From positions 1-64,000 of the forward strand of contig JAWKRB010000031.1 of the NCBI GenBank assembly GCA_041389885.1: a DNA stretch of 64,000 nt, written 5' to 3'. Shown piece after piece: positions 17,733 to 25,928 of this stretch; position 1 is the first letter of the stretch, and each line of letters begins with the position of its first letter. The notes under the pieces were generated by a model. That model was not told the origin of the DNA, searched no databases, and saw nothing but the letters and a program-made list of their open reading frames with translations. Source of the stretch: JAWKRB01 sp041389885. Lineage in GTDB: Bacteria; Myxococcota_A; Polyangia; Polyangiales; Ga0077539. The position numbers were made by a program, and so were the translations under genes.

Positions 17733-18781
17733 GGCGCGCCTGGCTCACCCTCGCGCTCAGCGTCGCCGGGGCCGCCTCGGCGCAGCCCCTGCCGCACGCC
17801 TCGCGGGTCGAGCCGCCCTGCGCCGTGGCGCACACGCCTCTCCCGCAGGCGCTCGTCGCCCTCGTCGCGCCGACCTCGCCGGTCTCCCTCGCGGCGACCG
17901 AGGAGGGCGCGTTCGTGGCCTTCGTCGATCGGGTGGGCGGCCTTCGCCTCGCGCGCACCAACGACGCGCTCGAGCCCCGCGGCGAGCCCCGGGAGCTCGC
18001 CACCAACGGCTCGGCCTTCTCGATGGTCGCCACGGGGAGCGGCGTCGCCGTGGCCTGGGTCGAGAACCAACGCGCGCTGCGCCTCGGGCTCGTCGACGCC
18101 GAGAACGAGCTGCAGAACGTGCCGCGGCTGCTCTCGGCGACCCGCGCCTCGGTGGAGCGCGTGCGCGTCGTGCAGGCCGGGAGCGACCTCGCCGTGGCCT
18201 GGTCGACGGCCCGGGGCGCCGGGGCCTACGCCGTCCGAACCGACGCGCGGGCGGTCCCTCGGAGCGGCGCGCAGGGCATGGGCGAGGGGGCCCTCTTCGA
18301 CCTCGCCTGGCTCACCGACACCGGGCGCCTCGCGCTGAACCTCGGCGCGGGACCCTCGCGCTGGGTCGTCTCCCTCGACGAGCGAGGCCGCGAGGCGAGC
18401 CGCGCGCCCTGGCCCGCCGCCGCGAGCGGACCGGTCACCGTCGATGGGGCGTCGTACATGGCCCAGCTCTCGGGCCGAGGGGTGCCCTCGCTCACGAGGC
18501 TCACGTCGAGCGCGGCCCTCGTCGAGGTGCCCCCGGTCGGGCTGGTCCTCGGTCCCATCGAGCGCCGCGATGAGCGCGTCGTGGCCGTGATCGAGGACGC
18601 GCGGGGGGACCGCGTGAGCCTGACGCGGCTGGATCTCCAGGGCGCCGGGGTGCCGCCCGTCCCGCTGCGCGCGCCGCTCGCGGGGCCCGAGGCGATCTCG
18701 ATCCGAGAGACGGGGGAGGTGGTCGCCGTGCTCCGAGAGGGCCGCAGGATGTTCGTCGCCCGCGCTCGCTGCTCGCGCTGA
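17729..18781 (+). CDS. Secreted protein with propeller-like repeats
   Basis: Predicted secreted protein of 350 residues; Sec signal peptide (RRAWLTLALSVAGAASA) with cleavage after ASA. The mature chain has recurring blocks of the type VAWVENQRALRLGLV, LAVAWSTARGAGAYAV and VVAVIEDARGDRVSLTRLD, as in the beta-propeller-like secreted proteins common in myxobacteria. Cys in the N-terminal PPCAVAH and C-terminal ARARCSR may pair. It starts with TTG at 17729, overlapping the previous stop (TTGA), so expression likely depends on that lipoprotein gene. A related style of repeat is seen in the gene at 62838. Confidence 0.72.
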   Translation: MRRAWLTLALSVAGAASAQPLPHASRVEPPCAVAHTPLPQALVALVAPTSPVSLAATEEGAFVAFVDRVGGLRLARTNDALEPRGEPRELATNGSAFSMVATGSGVAVAWVENQRALRLGLVDAENELQNVPRLLSATRASVERVRVVQAGSDLAVAWSTARGAGAYAVRTDARAVPRSGAQGMGEGALFDLAWLTDTGRLALNLGAGPSRWVVSLDERGREASRAPWPAAASGPVTVDGASYMAQLSGRGVPSLTRLTSSAALVEVPPVGLVLGPIERRDERVVAVIEDARGDRVSLTRLDLQGAGVPPVPLRAPLAGPEAISIRETGEVVAVLREGRRMFVARARCSR

Positions 18782-18808
18782 GGGGGCGCTGTGATAGCCT
18801 CCGGCGCG

Positions 18809-19894
18809 ATGCGAACGCTCCGCCGTTGGGTCCTCGTCGCGCTGACCGCGTCGTTGTTTCTGCTCCCCTTTCTCGCGCTCGCGCAGAACACGGGCGGAAG
18901 CTTCGGAGGCTCGCGCTGGGGCAGCGGCAGCTCGCGCTCGTCGAGCTCGTCGTCGCGGTCGGGGAGCTGGGGGGGTGGTTCGTCGAGCTCCCGCACCACC
19001 TGGTCGACGGGGTCGGGCGGGAGCTACGGCGGCGGGAGCTACGGCGGCACCAGCTACGGGAGCCGCTCGGGCGGCGACTCCGGCGGCGGCGTCTGCTGCA
19101 TCCTCACGGTCTTCGCCCTCATCGTGCTCTTCGCGGTGATCATGAACTCGCGCAACAAGAACCGCCCCTTCACCCCCAACTACATGCCGATGCAGCCGAT
19201 GGGACCGATGGGACCGATGGGATACCAGGACACCTTCAGCCTCGGCGCCCTCGCCATCGCCTTCGACTCGTCGGTGCGCGCCAACGTGCAGGCGGAGATC
19301 GATCAGATCGCGCGGCAGGTCGACATGTCCTCCGACGCGGGGCTCGCGGCGGCGGCGTCGATGCTCTCGCAGATGCTCTCGCGCTACCTCGACCACGCGC
19401 TGCTCACGCACCACGCCCTCGCCGAGAACCTCTCGATGCAGCAGGCGCAGCAGATGTTCCAGCAGGCGGTCGACACCGAGCGCGGCCGCTTCATGGTCGA
19501 GACCGTGCGCAAAGACGGCGGCGGACTGCGCACCGTGCAGGGCCCCAACCAGCGCGCGCGCGCCGAAGAGGGCGGCGGCTTCGTCGTCGTGACCCTCCTG
19601 GTCTCGCGCCGCGGCCCCATGCCGGGCTTCGTGCCCGCGGTCAGCCGACCGGCCCTCGCGGCCGACCTCCAGGTGCTCCTCGCGGGCTCGGGCGCGATGC
19701 AGGCGATGGAGGTGGTCTGGGTGCCCAGCGACCCCAACGACGTGATGTCGTCCGCCGAGATGGCCGTGGTCTTCCCCACCCTCAAGCCCATCGCCCCCGA
19801 CGCCCGCGTGGGTCGACGCGCCTGCGGGAGCTGCAAGACCGTGTACGCCGCCGAGCTCCCGCAGTGCCCGAACTGCGGCGCCCCCTCGACCTGA
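18809..19894 (+). CDS. DUF1517-like membrane protein with Gly/Ser-rich linker and C-terminal zinc ribbon
   Basis: Protein of 361 residues. Signal peptide or first membrane helix (LVALTASLFLLPFLALA), then an extracytoplasmic Ser/Gly/Arg-rich low-complexity stretch with GSYGGGSYGG repeats (residues ~27-95), and a second helix VCCILTVFALIVLFAVI. The cytoplasmic domain (SFDSSVRANVQAEID to VVFPTLKPIAP) resembles DUF1517 of cyanobacteria and plastids. The tail CGSCKTVYAAELPQCPNCG is a CxxC-CxxC zinc ribbon. The Gly/Ser-rich outer part followed by a Cys-pair helix is typical of this family. Function is unknown. Confidence 0.78.
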   Translation: MRTLRRWVLVALTASLFLLPFLALAQNTGGSFGGSRWGSGSSRSSSSSSRSGSWGGGSSSSRTTWSTGSGGSYGGGSYGGTSYGSRSGGDSGGGVCCILTVFALIVLFAVIMNSRNKNRPFTPNYMPMQPMGPMGPMGYQDTFSLGALAIAFDSSVRANVQAEIDQIARQVDMSSDAGLAAAASMLSQMLSRYLDHALLTHHALAENLSMQQAQQMFQQAVDTERGRFMVETVRKDGGGLRTVQGPNQRARAEEGGGFVVVTLLVSRRGPMPGFVPAVSRPALAADLQVLLAGSGAMQAMEVVWVPSDPNDVMSSAEMAVVFPTLKPIAPDARVGRRACGSCKTVYAAELPQCPNCGAPST

Positions 19895-19949
19895 GCGGGG
19901 CACCGACGTCCCAGCGGGCGAATTCCCCCGGCGTCCGCCGTCCAGGGCT

Positions 19950-21449
19950 ATGATTCCACCGATGCTTCGCCTGGACTCGTTGAGGACCTTCGCCCTCCTC
20001 GGCGCGCTGTGCGTGGTCGGCCTGGGCGCCACCGCGCGGTGCGCCAAGACCCAGTGCTCGATCAACAGCGACTGCGGCTTTCGACGCTACTGCGACCTCG
20101 AGCAGGTGTGCCGCGCCGATTGCGCCGAAGACCGCGACTGCGCCGAGGGCTTCTGCGACATCAACGGACGCTGTCAGAGCGGCGCGCGCGACGGCGGAGA
20201 GCCTGACGCGGTCGACCTCGACGCGACGGAGTCGCCCGCCGACGTCGAGCCCGGTCCTGACGTGGTGAGCCTGCCCGACGTGGTGAGCCCCGGTCCCGAC
20301 GTGGTGAGCCTGCCCGACGTGATGAGCCCCGGCCCTGACGTGGTGGGCCTGCCCGACGTGGTGAGCCCCGGCCCTGACGTGGTGAGCCTGCCCGACGTGG
20401 TGAGCCCCGGCCCTGACGTGGTCGCGCCTCGCGACATCCCCGTGACGCCGGTCGACAACGGACCGCCCCCCGGCGGCTACCTCGACCCCTGCATGGTCAA
20501 CACCGACTGCGCGTCGGGCGACTGCGCGGCGACCCGCGCGGGCGCGCGCTTCTGCACGCGCCCCTGCGGCACGCGCCGCGACTGCGGCAACGGCTACCTC
20601 TGCGCGACCGGCGCCGCGGGCGGCGCGGGGCGCTGCGTGATCGACGACACCGGCACGCCGTGCTCCATCAGCGACAACCGCTGCGCGCGCTACTGCTACA
20701 CGACCACGGGCTCGACCACCGCGCACTGCACCCGCGAGTGCGCCGACGGGAGCGACTGCCCCGCGGGCTTCGCCTGCCAGCCGCTGGGCGGAGGTCAGCC
20801 CAACGTGTGCGTCGAGGTCGAGATCCCCTGCACGCGCGCGGCGCAGTGCTCCACCAGCCTGTGCGTGGGCGGCATCGCCGGGTCGAGCTTTCGCGGATGC
20901 TCGGCGATGTGCCGCACCGCCGCGGACTGCCCGCGCCGCGCGGTGCTCGACAACGCCGGCGTGCCCCTCGTGCTGCCGCCCTACCAGTGTCAGGCCGTCG
21001 ACGGCGTGGCGGTGTGCGTGCCCCCCATCGACGCGCTCGGCGGCGACGTCGTGGGCAGCGACCGCATCGGGTCGAGCTGCAACGCCACCCCCGGCGCGAT
21101 TAATCAGTGCCGCAGCGGGTTATGCGAGGCCGACGGCAGCGGCGGCACGTGCATCCAGGTGTGCACGCCCGCCGGCGGGTGCCCGCCCGGGTTCGGCTGC
21201 AAGCCCGAGGCAGACGGGCCCACGAGCCCGATCATCCTGGTGTGCCGGCCGGCGGGCACCGGGGCGCTCGGCTCGACCTGCGCGCGCGCGAGCGACTGCG
21301 AGACCGCGCTCTGCCTGCCGCCGCCGGGAGGAGGCACCACGGGCTACTGCACGCGGCTCTGCGCCGACGGCATCTGCCCGAGCGGGATGCGCTGCGTCCC
21401 AGCGGGCACGGCGCTCGGCGGCTACCCCGTCGCCCTCTGCGAGCGCTGA
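19950..21449 (+). CDS. Cysteine-rich exported protein with PGPDVVSLPDVVS repeats
   Basis: Exported protein of 499 residues. A hydrophobic N-terminal segment (FALLGALCVVGLGATA) serves as signal peptide or anchor. A first Cys-rich module follows (TQCSINSDCGFRRYC, CAEDRDCAEGFC), then a repeat tether of thirteen-residue units, then many short modules with the pattern C-x-x-D/S-x-x-C-x-x-G-x-C (DPCMVNTDCASGDC, CGTRRDCGNGYLC, CADGSDCPAGFAC, CTPAGGCPPGFGC, CARASDCETALC). This disulfide-rich design is frequent in myxobacterial surface proteins; function is unknown. An ATG at 19962 is an equally possible start. Confidence 0.8.
   Translation: MIPPMLRLDSLRTFALLGALCVVGLGATARCAKTQCSINSDCGFRRYCDLEQVCRADCAEDRDCAEGFCDINGRCQSGARDGGEPDAVDLDATESPADVEPGPDVVSLPDVVSPGPDVVSLPDVMSPGPDVVGLPDVVSPGPDVVSLPDVVSPGPDVVAPRDIPVTPVDNGPPPGGYLDPCMVNTDCASGDCAATRAGARFCTRPCGTRRDCGNGYLCATGAAGGAGRCVIDDTGTPCSISDNRCARYCYTTTGSTTAHCTRECADGSDCPAGFACQPLGGGQPNVCVEVEIPCTRAAQCSTSLCVGGIAGSSFRGCSAMCRTAADCPRRAVLDNAGVPLVLPPYQCQAVDGVAVCVPPIDALGGDVVGSDRIGSSCNATPGAINQCRSGLCEADGSGGTCIQVCTPAGGCPPGFGCKPEADGPTSPIILVCRPAGTGALGSTCARASDCETALCLPPPGGGTTGYCTRLCADGICPSGMRCVPAGTALGGYPVALCER
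20250..20423 (+). repeat. 39-bp in-frame tandem repeat (four full copies plus part)
   Basis: Four near-identical 39-bp units followed by an 18-bp partial copy. Each encodes PGPDVVSLPDVVS or a single-residue variant (VM in copy 2, GL in copy 3). The differences are single-base, so the array probably expanded by recombination or slippage and may vary in copy number between strains. It forms an acidic, Pro-rich spacer between two Cys-rich parts. Confidence 0.92.
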
Positions 21450-21453
21450 GCCC

Positions 21454-23238
21454 TCAGCCGCAGTTGAAGCTGGCGGTGACCTCACGCACGGTGCCCGCCT
21501 GGAGCTGCGTGCACGAGGCGCCGTAGAAGCGCACCTCGGTGCCCGTGGTGTCGGTGTAGTCCCAGCCGCCCGTGCGGTCGCGGGGGATGGTGCGCCCGTC
21601 GAACTGGAGGGTCACCCGCAAGGGGTCGGTGGGGCGCGTCGTGAAGCGGTACGTGCAGCTCGCGGCCGACGCGGTGATGGCGCGCAGCGCGGTCTCGAAT
21701 TCGACCGTCGACCCGGCCTCGTAGAAGGCCGTGGTGCCCGCGCGCGGACGCCCGCCCGCCCGCGCGAATTCGTTCAGCGGCGCGCGCAGCGACGCGTCGG
21801 TGCCCGGGATGCCCAGCACGAAGGTGTCGACGCCCAGACCCGAGCGCAGCGCGCGGATGCGCGCGGTCACGTCGCCGCTGTCGTAGCCGCAGTTCGGCGC
21901 GCCGTCGGTGGCGAGGACCACGTAGCGACGACGCGGGCTCGCGTTCGCGCGAAAATACCGCTCGGCGGTGTCGATGGCCTGGTAGGTGGGGGTGGTCCCG
22001 GTGGGGCCGCGCGCGGCGAGGGCGTTGATCACGGCGGTCGCGCCGGGCTGCCGCAGGGTCACCTGCGGCGACGAGGGCACCGAGCAGCTCCCGGGGTCGG
22101 GAAAGATCAGCACGCCGAGGTGGAGCCCGCCGTCGAGGGGCGGCAGCACGCTGCGGACGGCGCTCACGAGGGCGTTCCACCGCGTGCTCCCGTCGCTGGT
22201 GCGCGAGGTCATGCTGCCCGAGCGGTCGACCACGAAGAGCACCTCGGCGGGCGTCGCGCGGAGGGTGAAGCGCTCGCCCCCAGGGCTGCACGGGCGGCAC
22301 GCGGCGGCGCCGGCGCAGTCGGGGTCGGCGCAGTCGAGGCGACCGTCGCAGTCGTTGTCGACGGCGTCCTCGCAGTTCTCGCGCGAGGGGAGCGTCTGCA
22401 TCTCGCAGCCGCCCCAGCCGCTGCCCGCGACCATGCCCCGGTAGCAGCGCTGCACGCCCGCGCGGCAGGCGCCCACCGAGGCCGTGCCCGCGGGGCCCTC
22501 GTAGCAGGGGCGGGTCTCGTCGGGGCGGCAGTCGCACCCCGTGTCGACGCGGCCGTCGCAGTCGTTGTCGAAGCCGTCGCACACCTCCGGCTGCGGGACC
22601 ACCGCGCCCACGCACATACTCCACCCCGACTGCCCCCCCGAGGTGCGAACGCAGGTCTGGTTGCCCCCGCGGCACTGCCCCACGTTCAGCGTCGCCGTCG
22701 GTCCCGGGTAGCACGGGCGGTGCTCGGGGATCTGACAGAGGCACCCCTCGTCGATCTCTCCGTCGCAGTCGTCGTCGATCATGTTGCAGATCTCGAGGCC
22801 GGGGCTGCCCACCCCCTCGCAGGCGGTCCACCGGCCGAACTCGCCTTCGCCTTCGCAGCGCTGCTGCCCGTAGCTGCACTGCCCCACGCCCGCGAGGCTG
22901 CGGTCGCCGATCCAGCAGCGCTGCGTGGTCCCCTGCGCGCAGGCGCAGTTCTCGTCGACCATGCCGTCGAGGTCGTCGTCGAGGCCGTTGTCGCAGATCT
23001 CGGGTCCCCGCGTCGTCGCCGCGTCCGCGCCGGGCGTCGCCGTCGATCCGTCGCGGGCCGCCGCGCCGCGGTCGTCCGCGCTCGCGGAGTCGCTCCGCGC
23101 CCCGACGTCCCGCGCGCCCGAGTCGCGGCGGGCGCCGGCGTCCATCGCGGGGCCCGTGGTGACCTCGCCGAGCTCCTCTTCGGCGCTGCATCCGAGCGCG
23201 AGCGCGACGAGGAGCGGGGCTGCGGCGTGACGCTTCAT
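21454..23238 (-). CDS. Lipoprotein with MopE-type DNDCDG repeats and a VWA domain
   Basis: Exported lipoprotein of 594 residues; lipobox ALGC with Cys17, then an Asp/Ala/Arg/Ser-rich tether. Four MopE-like motifs follow: CDNGLDDDLDGMVDENC, CNMIDDDCDGEIDEGC, CDGFDNDCDGRVDTGC and CEDAVDNDCDGRLDC, which resemble calcium-binding loops closed by disulfides. Next is a von Willebrand A domain: VLFVVDRSGSMTSRTSDGS holds the DxSxS MIDAS site, and VLATDGAPNCGYDSG supplies the second metal-site Asp. The last ~90 residues are beta-rich. MIDAS-type adhesion or protein binding at the cell surface is likely. The name MopE refers to a copper-binding methanotroph protein; metal here is not known. Confidence 0.88.
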   Translation of the reverse strand: MKRHAAAPLLVALALGCSAEEELGEVTTGPAMDAGARRDSGARDVGARSDSASADDRGAAARDGSTATPGADAATTRGPEICDNGLDDDLDGMVDENCACAQGTTQRCWIGDRSLAGVGQCSYGQQRCEGEGEFGRWTACEGVGSPGLEICNMIDDDCDGEIDEGCLCQIPEHRPCYPGPTATLNVGQCRGGNQTCVRTSGGQSGWSMCVGAVVPQPEVCDGFDNDCDGRVDTGCDCRPDETRPCYEGPAGTASVGACRAGVQRCYRGMVAGSGWGGCEMQTLPSRENCEDAVDNDCDGRLDCADPDCAGAAACRPCSPGGERFTLRATPAEVLFVVDRSGSMTSRTSDGSTRWNALVSAVRSVLPPLDGGLHLGVLIFPDPGSCSVPSSPQVTLRQPGATAVINALAARGPTGTTPTYQAIDTAERYFRANASPRRRYVVLATDGAPNCGYDSGDVTARIRALRSGLGVDTFVLGIPGTDASLRAPLNEFARAGGRPRAGTTAFYEAGSTVEFETALRAITASAASCTYRFTTRPTDPLRVTLQFDGRTIPRDRTGGWDYTDTTGTEVRFYGASCTQLQAGTVREVTASFNCG

Positions 23239-23292
23239 CCCGCCATCGTGCCCGACCGGGCCGACGCCCCCAAGCCCCCCACCGGGCAATTC

Positions 23293-23871
23293 TCAGGGGT
23301 AGTACGGACGCAGCATCGCGTAGCAGATCGGCCCGGTCACCGCGACGTAGAGCCACAGGGGATAGACCCACCGCGCCATGCGGCGGTGACGCGCGATCTG
23401 GCCGGTGTACGCGCGAATGAAGGTGAACAGCACCAGCGGGAGCACCAGCGCCGCGAGGCTCACGTGCGACGCGAGGAGCGCGAGGTACACCGGCCGCGTC
23501 GACGCCACCGCCGCCCGCTCGGCGACGGAGAGCGCGCCGCTGTGGTCGAGGTCGCCGAAGACCACCTCGGCCTTGGTGAAGTGATACGCGACGTACGAGA
23601 GCAGAAAGAGCGCCGACGCGCCCAGCGCCGTGAGCATCAAGCGGCGGTGGAGCTCTACGCGCTTTCGCCGGATCGCCACCAGCGCCGCCACCAGGATCGC
23701 CGCCGTCAGCGCGTTCAGCGAGGCGTGCACGGGCGGGAGGAACCCGAAGTCGATGGGAGAGGCGATCTTCACCCTCCGCATCAGGGCCACCAGCAGCAGC
23801 ACCGCGGCGGAGAGGGCCCAGGCCACCTTGTTCAGTCGAAGCTCAAGCGGGTTCGTCTCAGCGGTCGTCAT
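23293..23871 (-). CDS. DUF420 membrane protein with an EF-hand-like loop
   Basis: Integral membrane protein of 192 residues with five hydrophobic segments, matching the DUF420/YozB family often found near cytochrome oxidase assembly genes. Conserved His lie in PVHASLN (49), ELHRRLM (75), YHFTK (97) and ASHVSLA (136), suggesting metal or haem ligands. Between helices three and four is a loop (residues 107-118) reading DLDHSGALSVAE, which fits the twelve-residue EF-hand loop with Asp1, Asp3, Ser5, Gly6, Ser9 and Glu12. No oxidase gene is adjacent. The start ATG at 23871 is followed by a short polar n-region. Confidence 0.82.
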   Translation of the reverse strand: MTTAETNPLELRLNKVAWALSAAVLLLVALMRRVKIASPIDFGFLPPVHASLNALTAAILVAALVAIRRKRVELHRRLMLTALGASALFLLSYVAYHFTKAEVVFGDLDHSGALSVAERAAVASTRPVYLALLASHVSLAALVLPLVLFTFIRAYTGQIARHRRMARWVYPLWLYVAVTGPICYAMLRPYYP

Positions 23872-23889
23872 GGTCGGTCGGGCAGACGC

Positions 23890-24903
23890 CTAGCGCGAAG
23901 CGGGCCGCGCGTCGACCGCCCCCTCGCGCGGCGTCGCCGGCACCCGCAGCCGTAGCGGCGGGCGCCCCCGGCGCGTCAGCGTCACCACGCTCGACGTCAC
24001 CGACTGCACCACCGCGTCTCCCACCGAGTCGCCCGCGGTCACCAGCCACGACTGCCGTCCCAGCGAGAGCACCGCGCCCTGCGCCGCGGTCCCAGTGATC
24101 ACGCCGCGCACCGCGGGCAGCGTGGCCGACGCCGCGTCCCCTCCCACCCGCGAGGCGCCGTCGCAGCGCGAGGGCCACGGGACCTCGCCGAGCTCCGCCG
24201 GCCCCCGCGCGCGCTCGGTGGGCCACGAGAGCAGCGCCTGCACCTGCGCGCCCGCGGGCTCCGCGCGCACGAGCATCAGGTCGCTCAAGCCCGGCGCGGC
24301 CGCGAGGGCGGCGAGGGTGCGACCCAGCGCGGGGTGCGACTCTGTTCGAATCAAAATGTCCAATGTTCTCAGGGTGTTTTGCGCCGACACGAGGCACGCG
24401 CCGGGCGCCAGCCGCGACAGCGCGCGGAGCGGCTGCGCGAGGCCCACCACGACGCGCGCCTCGGCCGCCCTCCACCCGAGCGCGACCCGCGGTCGCTCGG
24501 AGCCGGCCCACTGCACGGTGTCGGTGGCGCAGGCGACGCGCGGGTCGAAGCGGGTGATCGCCGCGCAGGCCCCGGAGAGGTCGCCCGCCTCGGGCTGCGC
24601 GAGGAGCGACCACGTCACGCGCCCCTCGCTCCGCCGCGGCGGCGTCGGAGAGGGCAGCGCGCCCGTCGCGTCGACGAGGGCGCCGAGGATCCGCGCGGGG
24701 AGCCAGGCGGCGTCGTCGGCGTCGAGCTCCGGCGCGTCGGCCAGGGCGTCGAGCACGCGGAGGTGCGCGGGGCGAGGGGGCGGGGCGACGGCGGCGGGCG
24801 TCGGCGCGGGGGCCTCGGGGGCGGGCGCCGGGGTGACGGGCGTCGGGGGGCGATGCGCCGCGCACCCGAGCAGCGCGAGGCACGCCGCGCGCAGCACGCT
24901 CAC
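23890..24903 (-). CDS. Lipoprotein with a PilP/GspC-like C-terminal segment
   Basis: Exported lipoprotein of 337 residues; lipobox ALLGC with Cys14, then a Pro/Ala/Val-rich linker to about residue 45. The central part is not recognised; it contains three Cys. The last ~65 residues (VRGVITGTAAQGAVLSLG, WLVTAGDSVGDAVVQSV, VVTLTRRGRPPLRLRVP) resemble the small beta-barrel of PilP/GspC homology-region domains by pattern only. Start is GTG at 24903, overlapping the MoxR stop as GTGA, so it is the third gene of the coupled DUF4350-MoxR operon. Confidence 0.72.
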   Translation of the reverse strand: MSVLRAACLALLGCAAHRPPTPVTPAPAPEAPAPTPAAVAPPPRPAHLRVLDALADAPELDADDAAWLPARILGALVDATGALPSPTPPRRSEGRVTWSLLAQPEAGDLSGACAAITRFDPRVACATDTVQWAGSERPRVALGWRAAEARVVVGLAQPLRALSRLAPGACLVSAQNTLRTLDILIRTESHPALGRTLAALAAAPGLSDLMLVRAEPAGAQVQALLSWPTERARGPAELGEVPWPSRCDGASRVGGDAASATLPAVRGVITGTAAQGAVLSLGRQSWLVTAGDSVGDAVVQSVTSSVVTLTRRGRPPLRLRVPATPREGAVDARPASR

Positions 24904-25928
24904 CGCGCGCCGCTCACCACCGAGGCGGGGCCCTGAGATCCGGGGTCGACCCGCGCGTCGGCGCGTCGGTACGGGACGCGGGAGAGGGCCTCGCGCACCA
25001 CGGCCTCGCGGGTCTGCGCGTCGTCGGCGGAGGCCTCGGCGCTGGGCACGAGCCGGTGCGAGAGCACGTGCGGCGCGACGCGCTTGATGTCGTCGGGGAG
25101 CACGTACCCGCGGCCGTCGACGAGGGCCGCCGCGCGGGCCGCGAGGATGAGCCCGAGCGACGCCCGCGGCGAGGCGCCGAGGGCCACCTGCGGGTGCGAG
25201 CGGGTGTAGTGCGTGAGCGCGACGGCGTAGGCCAGGGCCTCGTCGTCGACGTGCACGGCGTCGGCCGCGTTCTGGAGCCAGAGCACCTCGCCGAGCGAGA
25301 TCACCGGGCGGGGCTCGGGGTGCTTCACCGCGTAGGTGCGGAGGATCTTCAGCTCGTCTTCGGCGCTGGGGTACGGCACCACCACGCGCATGAGAAAGCG
25401 GTCGACCTGCGCCTCGGGGAGGGGATAGGTGCCCTCCTGCTCGATGGGGTTCTGCGTGGCGAGCACGAAGAAGGGCGCGTGCAGGGCGTGGGTCTCGCCG
25501 TCGATGGTGACCTGCGCCTCCTGCATCGCCTCGAGGAGCGCGCTCTGGGTCTTCGCCGGCGCGCGGTTGATCTCGTCGCCGAGGACCACGTGGGCGAAGA
25601 TCGGCCCCTTGCGCAGCGCGAAGCTCCCGCCCTCGCGCGCCGACAGCACGTAGGTGCCGGTGATGTCGCTGGGGAGCAGGTCGGGGGTGAACTGAATGCG
25701 CTTGAACGCCCCGCCGATGGCCGCGGCGACGGCCTTGATCAGCGTGGTCTTCGCGACGCCGGGGACGCCCTCGAGCAGGCAGTGTCCGCGCGCGAGCAGG
25801 GCCGTGATGATCAGCTCGGGGATCTCGGGGTGACCCACGAAGGCGCGGGACACCTCCTCGAGCACCAAACGAATCGCCGCGCGTGCCTTGGCGACGGTCT
25901 CTTCACTCGCCTGTTCGGTGCTGCTCAT
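24900..25928 (-). CDS. MoxR-family AAA+ ATPase
   Basis: Cytoplasmic AAA+ chaperone-like ATPase of 342 residues. Walker A is GVPGVAKTT at residues 54-62; Walker B is VVLGDEINRAP near 113; sensor-1 region reads FFVLATQNPIEQEGTYPLPEAQ, a MoxR hallmark; the C-terminal lid contains HPQVALGASPRASLGLILAARA. MoxR proteins usually act with DUF58 and VWA partners in maturation of large complexes or stress responses. Here it is sandwiched by ATGA and GTGA overlaps between a DUF4350-like gene upstream and a lipoprotein downstream; no DUF58 gene follows. Confidence 0.95.
   Translation of the reverse strand: MSSTEQASEETVAKARAAIRLVLEEVSRAFVGHPEIPELIITALLARGHCLLEGVPGVAKTTLIKAVAAAIGGAFKRIQFTPDLLPSDITGTYVLSAREGGSFALRKGPIFAHVVLGDEINRAPAKTQSALLEAMQEAQVTIDGETHALHAPFFVLATQNPIEQEGTYPLPEAQVDRFLMRVVVPYPSAEDELKILRTYAVKHPEPRPVISLGEVLWLQNAADAVHVDDEALAYAVALTHYTRSHPQVALGASPRASLGLILAARAAALVDGRGYVLPDDIKRVAPHVLSHRLVPSAEASADDAQTREAVVREALSRVPYRRADARVDPGSQGPASVVSGAR

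Noticed and set aside
17060..20065. 1001-codon open frame on the minus strand
   Set aside because: It crosses three well-supported plus-strand genes; composition is that of antisense GC-rich sequence.
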